Origin: JACVRW01 sp034664125
Lineage (GTDB): Bacteria; Actinomycetota; Thermoleophilia; Solirubrobacterales; Thermoleophilaceae
DNA length: 64,000 bases
Direction of reading: 5' to 3'
Assembly (NCBI GenBank): GCA_034664125.1
Contig: JAXDIG010000033.1
Span: 1 to 64,000, forward strand
The notes under the pieces were generated by a model that saw only the letters and a program-made list of their open reading frames with translations, was not told the DNA's origin and did not search any database. Position 1 is the first letter of the stretch, and every line of letters starts with the position of its first letter. Of this stretch, positions 1 through 7,807 are shown in pieces. A program made the position numbers and the translations under genes.

Positions 1-35
1 CATGCACTAAGGATGACGGTTCCGGCCGCCTGGCC

Positions 36-89
36 CGAGTGTGGGTAGCGAAACGGCGCGTATATGACGCAATGCGCTACCCACACTCG
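36..89. repeat. 15-bp perfect inverted repeat, possible terminator
   Basis: Bases 36-50 and 75-89 are exact reverse complements (15 bp) around a 24-base loop. On the + strand the right arm is followed by a C/G-rich stretch and TTTT at 101-104, so it could terminate a + strand transcript arriving from the left. It also lies just downstream of ilvN on the minus strand, where no T tract follows. The role is inferred. Confidence 0.5.
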
Positions 90-127
90 CCCGGCCCGCC
101 TTTTATTGCCGCAGTTCCGGCCGCCGC

Positions 128-688
128 CTACGTCGCGCCGCGCCCGCGCGACACCGCGATCTCACCCGTGCGGACCATCTCGATCAGGCCGAACGGGCGG
201 ACCATCTCCTCGAAGGCGGCGATCTTGTCGTCGGTGCCGGTCACCTCGACGGTTACCGAGCGCTTCGAGACGTCGACCGTCTTGCCGCGGAAGATGTCCG
301 CGAACTGCATGACCTGGGCGCGGGTGTCGCCGTCCTGGCACGAGATCTTGAACAGCGCGAGCTCGCGGGCGACCGTCTCGACCGGCTCGAGGTCGCGGAT
401 CTTGATCACGTGGACCAGCTTGTGCAGCTGCTTGGTGACCTGGTCGATCGGGTGCGCAGCGCCGTCGACGGTGAGCGTGATGCGGGACATCGACTCGTCG
501 TCGGTCGGGCCGACCGCCAGCGAGTCGATGTTGAAGCCGCGCCGCGCGAACAGCCCCGCGATGCGGGCCAGCACGCCGGGCTTGTTCTCCACGAGGATCG
601 AGAGGATGTGCTTGCGGCCGGTGCGGCCGCGGCCGGTGACCTCGAGGTCCTCGAGGACCAGCACTTCCTTCGTGCCGGGCTCGCCCAT
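128..688 (-). CDS. ilvN: Acetolactate synthase small (regulatory) subunit
   Basis: Regulatory subunit of acetolactate synthase, the first common enzyme of valine, leucine and isoleucine synthesis; it binds the large subunit and mediates valine feedback inhibition. The 186 aa protein has an ACT domain at about residues 27-100 (HILSILVENKPGVLARIAG, then RRGFNIDSLAVGPT) and a C-terminal half typical of IlvN, ending in a basic Arg/Gly tail. The N-terminal ~25 residues are an extension compared with the usual 160-175 aa. It starts 3 bases after the ilvB stop, so the two are cotranscribed and probably translationally coupled. ilvC often follows in related genomes and would lie beyond the left edge. 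Confidence 0.93.
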   Translation of the reverse strand: MGEPGTKEVLVLEDLEVTGRGRTGRKHILSILVENKPGVLARIAGLFARRGFNIDSLAVGPTDDESMSRITLTVDGAAHPIDQVTKQLHKLVHVIKIRDLEPVETVARELALFKISCQDGDTRAQVMQFADIFRGKTVDVSKRSVTVEVTGTDDKIAAFEEMVRPFGLIEMVRTGEIAVSRGRGAT

Positions 689-691
689 GGC

Positions 692-2368
692 TCAGCCCAC
701 CATGTCCCGCGCGGCCTGTCCCGCGGGGATCATCGGGTAGCAGTTCTCCTCCTGGGTCACGCGCACGTCCACGAGGACCGGGCCCTCCTCCGCGAGCGCG
801 GAGCGGAAGGCGTCCGGCAGCTCCGACTTGTCCGACACGAGCATGCCCTTGGCCCCGAAGGCCTCGGCCAGCTTCACCCAGTCCGGGCTCGAGCCCATCT
901 TGACCGAGGAGTAGCGCTTGTCCCAGAACAGCTCCTGCCACTGGCGCACCATGCCCAGATAGCCGTTGTTCATCAGGAATATCTTGACCGGGATCTCCTC
1001 GTCGACGCACGTGGCCAGCTCCTGGACATTCATGATCAGCGAGCCGTCGCCGGCGAGGCAGACCACGTCCTGGTCCGGGCAGGCCACCTTCGCTCCCATC
1101 GCCGACGGCAGGCCGAAGCCCATCGTGCCCAGGCCGCCGGAGTTGATCCACTGGCGCGGACGCGCGAACCCGTAGTACTGCGCCGCCCACATCTGATGCT
1201 GGCCGACGTCGGACGTGATGATCGCCTGCCCGCCGGTGGCCTCGAACATCGCCTCGACCATGTACTGCGGCTTGATCTCGGAGTCCTCCGAGTCGTCGTA
1301 GCGGAGCGGGTACTTCTCCTGCCAGCCGTGCAGGCGCTGCCACCAGCCCTCGAGGCGGGCGGGGTCCGCCGCCAGCGCACGGTATTCGGCGGTCAGCTTG
1401 GGGAGGATGCTCTTGGCGTCGCCCACGATCGGGATGTGGGCCGGCACGTTCTTGGAGATCTCCGCCGGGTCGACGTCGATGTGGATGAACTTGGCCCGCG
1501 GCGCGAACTCCGAGAGCTTGCCGGTCACGCGGTCGTCGAAGCGGGCCCCGATCGCCACGATCAGGTCGGCCTCGTCCATCGCGTAGTTGGCGGTACGGGT
1601 GCCGTGCATGCCCGGCATCCCGAGCCACTGCGCGTGGTCGGCCTGGAAGGACCCCAGCCCCATCAGCGTGCACGTGACGGGGAGGTTGTCCGACAGGCAG
1701 AAGTCGCGGAACTCCTGCCCGGCCCCTGCGTTGACCACGCCGCCGCCGCCGTAGATCACCGGCCGGCGCGCGTTGGCGATCGCCTTCGCCGCCAGCCGGA
1801 TCTGCTTGGCGTTCCCGTCCGTTGTGGGCTGGTAGCCCGGCAGGTGCACCTTGGTGACCGGCTCGTACGGGATGTCGGCGCGCGACAGGTCCTGCGGCAC
1901 GTCCACAAGGACCGGGCCGGGGCGCCCGCTCGACGCGATGTGGAAGGCCTCGTGGATCGCCTTCGGGATGTCGCGCGGGTCCTGGATCAGGATCGAGTGC
2001 TTGACGATCGGCATCGTGATGCCGGAGATGTCGGCTTCCTGGAAGCCGTCGGTGCCGATCAGGTCGGTGCGCACCTGCCCCGTGAGGAACACGGTCGGCA
2101 CGCTGTCCATCATCGCGTCGGCGATCGCGGTGACGAGGTTGGTGGCGCCGGGCCCGCTCGTGGCGAGCGCCACGCCCACACGTCCGCTTGCCTTCGCGTA
2201 GCCCTCGGCCGCGTGGCCGGCGCCCTGCTCGTGCCTGCACTGCACGTGGCGGATGCCCGCGTCGTAGAGGGCGTCGTAGGTGGGGAGGTTGGCGCCGCCG
2301 GGGATTCCGAATACGTGCTCGACGCCCTCGGCCTTGAGGCACTCCATGATGGCGTCGACGGCTCGCAT
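692..2368 (-). CDS. ilvB: Acetolactate synthase large (catalytic) subunit
   Basis: TPP-dependent enzyme condensing two pyruvates to acetolactate, or pyruvate with 2-ketobutyrate. The 558 aa protein has the three TPP-family domains. The PYR domain carries the catalytic Glu47 in CRHEQGAGHAAEGYAKASG and a SGPGATN loop near residue 70. The C-terminal TPP/Mg motif starts with GDGSLIMN and ends with FLMNNG at about residue 460. Length matches the family. The ATG is preceded by AAGGAG 11 bases upstream, one of the few clear Shine-Dalgarno sites here, which fixes the start. It is the first gene of an ilvBN operon. Confidence 0.96.
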   Translation of the reverse strand: MRAVDAIMECLKAEGVEHVFGIPGGANLPTYDALYDAGIRHVQCRHEQGAGHAAEGYAKASGRVGVALATSGPGATNLVTAIADAMMDSVPTVFLTGQVRTDLIGTDGFQEADISGITMPIVKHSILIQDPRDIPKAIHEAFHIASSGRPGPVLVDVPQDLSRADIPYEPVTKVHLPGYQPTTDGNAKQIRLAAKAIANARRPVIYGGGGVVNAGAGQEFRDFCLSDNLPVTCTLMGLGSFQADHAQWLGMPGMHGTRTANYAMDEADLIVAIGARFDDRVTGKLSEFAPRAKFIHIDVDPAEISKNVPAHIPIVGDAKSILPKLTAEYRALAADPARLEGWWQRLHGWQEKYPLRYDDSEDSEIKPQYMVEAMFEATGGQAIITSDVGQHQMWAAQYYGFARPRQWINSGGLGTMGFGLPSAMGAKVACPDQDVVCLAGDGSLIMNVQELATCVDEEIPVKIFLMNNGYLGMVRQWQELFWDKRYSSVKMGSSPDWVKLAEAFGAKGMLVSDKSELPDAFRSALAEEGPVLVDVRVTQEENCYPMIPAGQAARDMVG

Positions 2369-2380
2369 GACGGCACGTAC

Positions 2381-2398
2381 TCCTTCCGCAAGAGGGTA
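2381..2398 (-). promoter_or_regulatory. ilvB -10 hexamer and ribosome-binding site
   Basis: On the minus strand TACCCT (2393-2398) fits the TANNNT -10 pattern seen across the window. It is followed by a short leader with GGAAGGAG (2380-2387) ahead of the ilvB ATG. A leader of about 20 bases is implied. No convincing -35 or attenuator is visible. Confidence 0.45.
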
Positions 2399-2438
2399 AT
2401 GCGGCGCCGACCCCGGTGGCCGGCGCGGGCAAAGGAGT

Positions 2439-2705
2439 CTACCGGGCCGGAATTACCTCATCCGGCCAGTCAAGATCGCGCCCGCATCGAGTGCAAACCT
2501 GCACGTGCACGGCCAGCACCTTTCCGCACTCGGGGCAGCGACGCCTGGGCTCGCGGTGCTCGACGCGGTAGAGCACCGCCGCCACCGTGCCGATCAGCGG
2601 CAGCACCGCGCCCACCACGAACCAGATCCAGAAGGAGCTGCCCTTGAGCTTGCCGATCACGGCGGCCGACAGGCCGCAGAAGAAGGCAAGCACGACGAAC
2701 TCCAT
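2439..2705 (-). CDS. Small membrane protein with C-terminal zinc ribbon
   Basis: Unrecognised 88 aa protein. Residues 1-48 form two hydrophobic segments (FVVLAFFCGLSAAVIG and FWIWFVVGAVLPLIGTVAAVLY). The C-terminal half has two CxxC knuckles, CPECGK and CTRCGRD, spaced like a one-zinc ribbon. The ATG lies 10 bases after the stop of the 57 aa membrane protein gene upstream, so both are probably on one transcript. No Shine-Dalgarno site is obvious. The architecture suggests a small membrane-anchored zinc-ribbon protein; function is unknown. Confidence 0.75.
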   Translation of the reverse strand: MEFVVLAFFCGLSAAVIGKLKGSSFWIWFVVGAVLPLIGTVAAVLYRVEHREPRRRCPECGKVLAVHVQVCTRCGRDLDWPDEVIPAR

Positions 2706-2715
2706 CGGGTTCAGC

Positions 2716-2889
2716 TCAGCGCAGCACGCCGAGGGCCCAGACCACCGCCACCAGCGCGACCACCGCGACGATGATCCAGAACACGGCCATGAGCGTGCCG
2801 ATAACGACCTTGAAGAGCAGGTACGCCGCCAGCAGCAGGATCGCCACGGCGATCAGCTTGCGGCCGGCGTTGGAAGCGGCTTCACGCAT
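2716..2889 (-). CDS. 57-residue membrane protein
   Basis: Short gene read directly from the sequence. ATG at 2887-2889 and TGA at 2716-2718 enclose 57 codons. The product begins MREAASNAGRKLIAVAILLL and has two hydrophobic stretches (about residues 12-30 and 32-56) with few charges, so it is probably an integral membrane hairpin. The start is supported by TAGACT (2897-2902), 7 bases upstream, matching the leaderless pattern. The gene is followed within 10 bases by the zinc-ribbon membrane protein. Family and function are not recognised. Confidence 0.7.
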   Translation of the reverse strand: MREAASNAGRKLIAVAILLLAAYLLFKVVIGTLMAVFWIIVAVVALVAVVWALGVLR

Positions 2890-2896
2890 GTGTCGA

Positions 2897-2902
2897 AGTC
2901 TA
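2897..2902 (-). promoter_or_regulatory. -10 hexamer TAGACT, leaderless start
   Basis: TAGACT on the minus strand ends 7 bases before the ATG of the 57 aa membrane protein. The transcript would start at or next to that ATG. It lies in the 24-base gap after the GNAT gene stop. Confidence 0.5.
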
Positions 2903-2913
2903 GGGAGCCCGCC

Positions 2914-3861
2914 CTAGAGCAATCTGGCGGGGCGCGTGGCCAGGTAGCGGTCGAGCCCGGGCAGAGGCACCGAGCTCATCACCCAACCCGGCCAGTGCAC
3001 TCGGAAGCCGAGCCTGCGCAGGCGGTCGAGCAGCCACCAGGAGTCGGTGGTGCAGAACACCCCGAAGCTCTCGGGCTCCTGCATCTTCGCCACGCGGTCG
3101 AGCGCGGCCAGGACCACCGGCACGAGGTCCGGGGCCTCCTCCCCCACCGCCGGGCCGATGTCGCCGTCCGAGCTGACCCAGCAGAGCCCCGTCGCCTCGC
3201 CGCGCTCGGCGTCCATCGTCGCGAGACAGGTGCGCGTGCGCCCGAAGAACTCGTGCAGCAGCGGCCGCTCGTGGCCGATCGCGGATGGCTCCAGGCGCTT
3301 CCACTCCGCCACGGCCCGCTCCGGCGTCAGCGCGTGCACCTCGGTCGGCGGCGCGTCGATCTCCTGCGAGCGGCGCTCCAGGTACTCCTCGGTGCGGTGG
3401 CGCATGTGCCAGTGGCCGCTCACGGGCATCACGCCGAACTCGGTGTAGAGCGTCAAGTCCGCGGGTCTGCCGATCCCCAGCACCACCCTGCCGAGGTCGG
3501 GGGTCGGAGATTCGGGCCAGCAGCGCTCCAGCAGCGCCCTGCCCACCCCGAGGCCGGCGTGGGACGGCGCCACCCACAGCTCGGTCAGCTCGTCCATCGC
3601 GCCGAAGCGCGCTATGCGCACGTAGCCGACCATCTGGTCTTCGTCCTCGCAGATCACGAAGGCGCCGTCCGCCTGGGCCACGATGAACTCGAGCATTCCC
3701 CGCTCCTGCTCCCAGTGGGCGTTGAGGTCCTCCAGAGGGCGCTGGTGCTCGGGCGACAGCAGGCCGCGCTCCTTGCGCGAGACGTCCATGGCGGCCACGC
3801 CGAGCTCGAAGGTGGCGCGCAGGTCGCCGGCGCGGCCCTCACGGAACGAGAGCACGCTCAC
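2914..3861 (-). CDS. GNAT-family N-acetyltransferase
   Basis: Protein of 315 aa. The N-terminal ~150 residues resemble a GCN5-type acetyltransferase: acidic and aromatic strands lead into TELWVAPSHAGLGVGRALLE, the acetyl-CoA pyrophosphate-binding motif A (expected Q/RxxGxG/A). The second half (CWVSSDGDIGPA, FGVFCTTDSWWLL) looks like a degenerate second GNAT-like domain. Substrate unknown. The GTG start overlaps the TGA of the NADH dehydrogenase gene by 4 bases (GTGA). The reading frame is open far upstream, but those residues are Arg/Pro-rich shadow of the neighbour. A GTG 6 bases further in is an alternative. Confidence 0.82.
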   Translation of the reverse strand: MSVLSFREGRAGDLRATFELGVAAMDVSRKERGLLSPEHQRPLEDLNAHWEQERGMLEFIVAQADGAFVICEDEDQMVGYVRIARFGAMDELTELWVAPSHAGLGVGRALLERCWPESPTPDLGRVVLGIGRPADLTLYTEFGVMPVSGHWHMRHRTEEYLERRSQEIDAPPTEVHALTPERAVAEWKRLEPSAIGHERPLLHEFFGRTRTCLATMDAERGEATGLCWVSSDGDIGPAVGEEAPDLVPVVLAALDRVAKMQEPESFGVFCTTDSWWLLDRLRRLGFRVHWPGWVMSSVPLPGLDRYLATRPARLL

Positions 3862-5168
3862 CGGGTCGCCGCCATCTCGTCGCTTCGGTCCTCCAGCGAG
3901 GCGGGGTGCCCGAGCTGGCCGAGCTCCGCCGAGGCGCGGCCGAACAGCAGCCCGACCGTCCAGTCGATCGCGAGTCGCACCTGGCGGCCCAGCCCGGGCA
4001 TCATCGCGAGGTGGTAGCTGCGAGCGGCGAACCAGGCGGGAAACCCGCGCAGGCGCAGTCCGAGGACCGTGGCCACGGCCTTGTGCTGGCCCATGTCGAC
4101 GAACACGCCGAGCGTCCGGTAGCGAAACGGCCGCGGCGGGCGGCCGCTCATGGCCGCCGCCACGTTCTCGGCCACCCGGCGCCCCTGGCGAATGGCGTGC
4201 TGGCAGGTGGGCGGCGTGGCCGCGCGCCGCTTCTTGGCGGGATCCGGCACGGCTGCCGCGTCGCCGATCGCCCACACGTTCTGCCTGCCGGCCACGCGCA
4301 TGGTGGCGTCCACCTCGATGCGACCCTCCGGACCCAGCGGAAGGCCGAGCTCGCGCACCACCGGCGCGGGCTTCACGCCCGCGGTCCAGCAGAGCAGCCG
4401 GGTCGGGATCCGCTCTCCCGTGGAGAGCGTGACCGCGTTCGCCTCGGCGGACTGGAGCAGGGTGCTCGTGCGGATCTCCATCCCGCGCCCGCGCAGCTCC
4501 CGGATGGCGAAATCGGCCAGGCTGGCCGGGATCTCGGGCATGACGCGGTCGCGTGCCTCCACCAGCACGAAGCGGGTCCCGACGATGCGGCAGCGCGGGT
4601 AGCGGTCGATCACGTCGGCCACGTAGTCCTGCAGCTCGGCGATTCCCTCCAGGCCGGCGTAGCCGGCGCCGACGAACACGAAGCTGAGGTACTCGCGGCG
4701 CGCGTCGTCGTCGGGCAGCGACTCGGCGATCTCCAGGTTCAGCAGCGCCCGGTTGCGCAACGCGATGGCGTCCGCGAGCGTCTTGAAGCCGAGGCCGTGC
4801 TCCGCCAGGCCGGGAATCGGCAGCACGCGCGACACCGACCCGGGCGTGACGATCAGCTGGTCGTAGCGCTGCGTCTCGTGGCGGCCGTCCACGGTGTCGA
4901 CGTAGACCTCGTCGCGGTCGGGGTCGGCCCCCGTCACGCGGCCCAGCTGGAGGTCGGCCCACTCGAGCTCCTCGCGCAGCGGCACCACCACGTGGCGCGG
5001 TTCGAGGGAGCCCGCCGCCGCTCCCGGCAGCAGCGGCGTGTAGAGCAGGAAGTTCACGTCGCTGACGAGCAAGATGCGGGCGCTGTGGCGGGGCAGGCGG
5101 CGCTCGAGCCGGCGCGCCGCGTAGAGCCCGCCGAACCCGCCGCCGGCGATCACGACGTCGTATGCCAC
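3858..5168 (-). CDS. Type II NADH dehydrogenase-like FAD oxidoreductase
   Basis: Predicted NDH-2 family flavoprotein transferring electrons from NADH to quinone at the cytoplasmic membrane. The 436 aa protein opens with the FAD-binding GGGFGGLYAARRLE. It has a second Rossmann motif (FVFVGAGYAGLEGIAEL, about residue 160) for NAD(P)H and a C-terminal FAD motif (NVWAIGDAAAVPDP). The C-terminal amphipathic region (FPAWFAARSYHLAMMPGLGR) fits membrane attachment. The GTG start lies 11 bases after the stop of the membrane-protein gene; codons further upstream are not consistent with a flavoprotein N-terminus. It is followed by the GNAT gene with a 4-base overlap. Confidence 0.88.
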   Translation of the reverse strand: MAYDVVIAGGGFGGLYAARRLERRLPRHSARILLVSDVNFLLYTPLLPGAAAGSLEPRHVVVPLREELEWADLQLGRVTGADPDRDEVYVDTVDGRHETQRYDQLIVTPGSVSRVLPIPGLAEHGLGFKTLADAIALRNRALLNLEIAESLPDDDARREYLSFVFVGAGYAGLEGIAELQDYVADVIDRYPRCRIVGTRFVLVEARDRVMPEIPASLADFAIRELRGRGMEIRTSTLLQSAEANAVTLSTGERIPTRLLCWTAGVKPAPVVRELGLPLGPEGRIEVDATMRVAGRQNVWAIGDAAAVPDPAKKRRAATPPTCQHAIRQGRRVAENVAAAMSGRPPRPFRYRTLGVFVDMGQHKAVATVLGLRLRGFPAWFAARSYHLAMMPGLGRQVRLAIDWTVGLLFGRASAELGQLGHPASLEDRSDEMAATR

Positions 5169-5179
5169 AGCCGCCGAGG

Positions 5180-5836
5180 CTACCGCGACGGCGTATGGCG
5201 GCGCCGCGCCGCCCTGCAAGCCTCGTCGAGGGCGGGCCGCAGGAGTCGCGGCAGGCGGCGCCGCACCCGCCAGGGGGCGCCGGCGAACGCGTGGTTGGCC
5301 ACGGTCGCGAAGCCCTCCTCGTCGACGCGCAGCGCGAGCAGCAGGTGCGCGACGCGGTCGGAGGGCGGCAGCTCCGGCTCGGTGGCCCGCACGCAGAAGC
5401 AGTGGACGCTCCGGCCGCCCGGAGTCACCACGAGCGCGCCGGCCTCCCCGACCAGCCACACGCCGAGCTCGCCGCGCTCGAGCGCCAGGCCCGTGGCCCG
5501 CTGCAGGTCGCGCTCCTCGTGGCCGAGCAGGTCGCCCAGCAGCCCCTGCGCCAGGGGCTCGGCCAGCTCGTTGCGCGGGCCCTTCGGGCGAGCCACGGTG
5601 GCTCCCCGAGCCGCGTACAGCTCGGGGATGATCCAGGCGTGCGCGGCGGCCACCACGGCGACCGGAGCCGTGACCGGATCGAGCCACAGCATCCCCGCCG
5701 CGGCGGCGACGAACGGGGCCGTGTAGAGCAGGGTCCAGGCGTGCCAGATCCGCTCCCAGCGCCGCAGCCAGCGCGCGTCGGTGCGGGCGCGCCACGGCAC
5801 CGAGGCCAGCTCGGGGAGCGCCTGGCCGGCGGTCAT
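5180..5836 (-). CDS. Hypothetical membrane protein
   Basis: Unrecognised 218 aa protein. Residues ~30-75 hold two adjacent hydrophobic segments (LLYTAPFVAAAAGMLWL and APVAVVAAAHAWIIPELYAA). A soluble region follows with a charged stretch (GLLGDLLGHEERDLQRATGL) and a strand-rich part (GVWLVGEAGALVVTPGG), ending in a basic Arg-rich tail. The ATG is 6 bases after the stop of the upstream 74 aa gene. It sits in an operon reading 74 aa protein, this gene, ndh, GNAT. Function cannot be assigned. Confidence 0.75.
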   Translation of the reverse strand: MTAGQALPELASVPWRARTDARWLRRWERIWHAWTLLYTAPFVAAAAGMLWLDPVTAPVAVVAAAHAWIIPELYAARGATVARPKGPRNELAEPLAQGLLGDLLGHEERDLQRATGLALERGELGVWLVGEAGALVVTPGGRSVHCFCVRATEPELPPSDRVAHLLLALRVDEEGFATVANHAFAGAPWRVRRRLPRLLRPALDEACRAARRRHTPSR

Positions 5837-5842
5837 CGGCCG

Positions 5843-6067
5843 CTAGCCGCCCGCGATCGGGCGGCGCATGATCACCAGCTCGGCCTCGCGCGGCAGCCGG
5901 CGCACGTGCGTCGCCTTGCCCGGACCGTCGGGGACCGTGCCGATGTAGCCGAGCTCCTGCTGCGAGCGAAACTCGTCCACGGCCTGCGTGAAGGCGTGGT
6001 CGTCGGCCGTGGTCCACTCCGCCAGGGTCGTGTGCCCAGTGCCGTCCATCCGGATCAGTCGCGCCAT
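5843..6067 (-). CDS. Small conserved-type hypothetical protein, 74 aa
   Basis: Begins MARLIRMDGTGHTTLAEWT and ends in a strand-rich basic segment (ELVIMRRPIAGG). The start is fixed by AAGGAGG 6 bases upstream of the ATG at 6065-6067; a longer frame reaching 6121 would run through this site. The sequence suggests a small alpha/beta protein without membrane segments or cysteines. First gene of the operon containing ndh. Unrecognised. Confidence 0.72.
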   Translation of the reverse strand: MARLIRMDGTGHTTLAEWTTADDHAFTQAVDEFRSQQELGYIGTVPDGPGKATHVRRLPREAELVIMRRPIAGG

Positions 6068-6103
6068 GCGGGCCTCCTTGGAGAGTGCGAAGAGCTTCGA
6101 GCG

Positions 6104-6109
6104 AGGATA
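6104..6109 (-). promoter_or_regulatory. -10 hexamer TATCCT for the 74 aa gene/ndh operon
   Basis: TATCCT on the minus strand lies 36 bases upstream of the ATG at 6067, leaving a leader of roughly 25-30 bases that contains the AAGGAGG site. This is a leadered promoter, in contrast to the leaderless starts elsewhere. Confidence 0.4.
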
Positions 6110-6138
6110 CGCCCCGGCCATTCGGGTAGTCGAGGGTC

Positions 6139-6336
6139 ATGGCGAAGAACACCAAACAGCAAACCGGGGTCGCCGGGCTGGTCGACCAGGTCACGCGCGT
6201 GCTCGACCGTGGCGGCCGGCGAGGGCCGCGCGGCGGGGGCGGAGCGACGGGCAAGGCGGCGAGCTTCGTGGCCGGCTTCCTGCACGGCGGCGACGATCGC
6301 AAGAAGGGTCGCGGAGGGCGGCGGCGGGGGCGCTAG
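6139..6336 (+). CDS. Possible small basic protein, 65 aa
   Basis: Diverges from the ndh operon. The product starts MAKNTKQQTGVAGLVDQVTR, continues as a glycine/arginine-rich stretch, has a short helix (KAASFVAGFLHGG) and ends in a polybasic tail. GAGGG lies just 2 bases before the ATG, a poor Shine-Dalgarno spacing, and the nearby TAGTCG is not a full TANNNT. Composition suggests nucleic-acid binding or disorder. It may be a real small gene or a chance ORF in GC-rich DNA. Confidence 0.4.
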   Translation: MAKNTKQQTGVAGLVDQVTRVLDRGGRRGPRGGGGATGKAASFVAGFLHGGDDRKKGRGGRRRGR

Positions 6337-6373
6337 CGGCGGCTCGGGCGCCGGCCGTTCGGCGGCGCTGCCG

Positions 6374-7807
6374 CTACGCCTCGAGCTTCGCGCGGATCAG
6401 GCGCTGGACCTCGCCACCGTCGGCGCGGCCCTTCGTCTCGCGCATCACGGCGCCCACCAGCGCGCCGATCGCCTGGTCCTTCCCGGCCCGGATCTTCTCG
6501 ACGGCGTCGGGGTTGTCGGCGATCGCCCGCTCGACGATGTCGCCCAGCTCGTCCTCCCCGGCCCGCCCGAGTCCGTGCGACTCGACCACCTCAGCGGGGT
6601 CGCCGCCCTCGGCGATCAGCACCGCGAGCACCTCGTGGGCGGCGGAGGCCGACACGTCCTTGTCCTCGACCATCGCCACCAGAGCCGCGAAGTCGGCCGG
6701 CTCGAGCTTCGTCGCGGCGGGGTCGCCGTCGCCGATCGCGGCTGTCAACTCGTTGATCGTCCAGTTGGCCAGCCGGCGCGCGTTGGCGCCGTCGGCGGCC
6801 AGCGCCGCCTCGTAGAAGTCGCCCAGCTCGGAGCGGAACGCGAGCAGCTTCGCCGTTTCGGCGGGCAGCTCCAGGTCGCGCTCCAGCCGCTCGGCGCGCG
6901 CCGCCGGCAGCTCCGGCAGCGCCGCCCGTGCTCGGGCCAGCATCTCCTCGGTCGGCGCCATCGGCACCAGGTCGGGCTCCGGGAAGTAGCGGTAGTCGTG
7001 CGCCTCCTCCTTCGAGCGCAGCGAGGTGAGCGAGCCGGTGTCGGGGTCGAAGTGCAGCGTCTCCTGCTCGATCGTCCCGCCCTCGGCGAGCACTCGCTCC
7101 TGGCGGGCGATCTCGGCCTCGATCCCGCGCTCGAGGAACCGGAACGAGTTCATGTTCTTGAGCTCCGTCTTGGTGCCGAAGGTGGCCTGGCCGGCGGGAC
7201 GGATCGACACGTTCGCGTCCACCCGCAGCGAGCCCTCCTCCATGTTCACGTCCGACACGCCCATGCGCCGCAGGGTGGCCTGGAGCAGACGCCCGAACTC
7301 CGCCGCTTGGGCGGCCGAGCGCAGGTCCGGCTCGGTGACGATCTCCACGAGCGGCGTGCCACAGCGGTTGAAGTCGACCACGCTCGACTCGGCGCCATGG
7401 ATGCGCCCCGAGCTGCCGGCGTGAACGAGCTTGGCGGCGTCCTCCTCCAGGTGCACCCGGTGGATGCGCACCTCACCCAGGCGCCCGCCGCTGCACAGCG
7501 GGATGTCGTACTGGCTGATCTGGTACGCCTTCGGGCTGTCCGGATAGAAGTAGTTCTTGCGGTGGAAGATCGAGCGCGGCGCGATCTCGCAGTCGAGCGC
7601 CATGCCGATCATCAGCCCGTAGTGCACCGCCTCCGCGTTCGTCACCGGCAGCACGCCCGGATGGGCGAGGCAGACCGGGCAGGTGCGTGTGTTGGGCTCC
7701 TCGCCGAACGACAGCTCGCAACCGCAGAACATCTTCGTGCGGGTGGCGAGCTGGACATGGATCTCGATCCCGATGACGGGCTCGTACTGGCGAGCGGTCT
7801 CGGTCAC
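6374..7807 (-). CDS. gatB: Asp-tRNA(Asn)/Glu-tRNA(Gln) amidotransferase subunit B
   Basis: tRNA-binding kinase subunit of GatCAB, which phosphorylates and amidates misacylated Glu-tRNA(Gln) and Asp-tRNA(Asn). The 477 aa protein begins YEPVIGIEIHVQLATRTKMF, as in GatB. It keeps the zinc site (CGCELSF followed by CPVCLAHPG) and has KNYFYPDSPKAYQISQYDIP and SLRVDANVSIRP. The YqeY-like tail domain ends VGAVMRETKGRADGGEV. The GTG start overlaps the gatA stop by 4 bases (GTGA). Glutamyl-tRNA synthetase is encoded at 26815-28074, in keeping with the indirect amidation pathway. Confidence 0.95.
   Translation of the reverse strand: MTETARQYEPVIGIEIHVQLATRTKMFCGCELSFGEEPNTRTCPVCLAHPGVLPVTNAEAVHYGLMIGMALDCEIAPRSIFHRKNYFYPDSPKAYQISQYDIPLCSGGRLGEVRIHRVHLEEDAAKLVHAGSSGRIHGAESSVVDFNRCGTPLVEIVTEPDLRSAAQAAEFGRLLQATLRRMGVSDVNMEEGSLRVDANVSIRPAGQATFGTKTELKNMNSFRFLERGIEAEIARQERVLAEGGTIEQETLHFDPDTGSLTSLRSKEEAHDYRYFPEPDLVPMAPTEEMLARARAALPELPAARAERLERDLELPAETAKLLAFRSELGDFYEAALAADGANARRLANWTINELTAAIGDGDPAATKLEPADFAALVAMVEDKDVSASAAHEVLAVLIAEGGDPAEVVESHGLGRAGEDELGDIVERAIADNPDAVEKIRAGKDQAIGALVGAVMRETKGRADGGEVQRLIRAKLEA

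Noticed and set aside
162..2432. 756-codon open frame antisense-register to ilvN/ilvB on the minus strand
   Set aside because: It overlaps ilvB and ilvN completely in another frame, is Arg/Gly/Pro/His-rich and resembles no protein. Such long shadow frames are expected in high-GC coding DNA.
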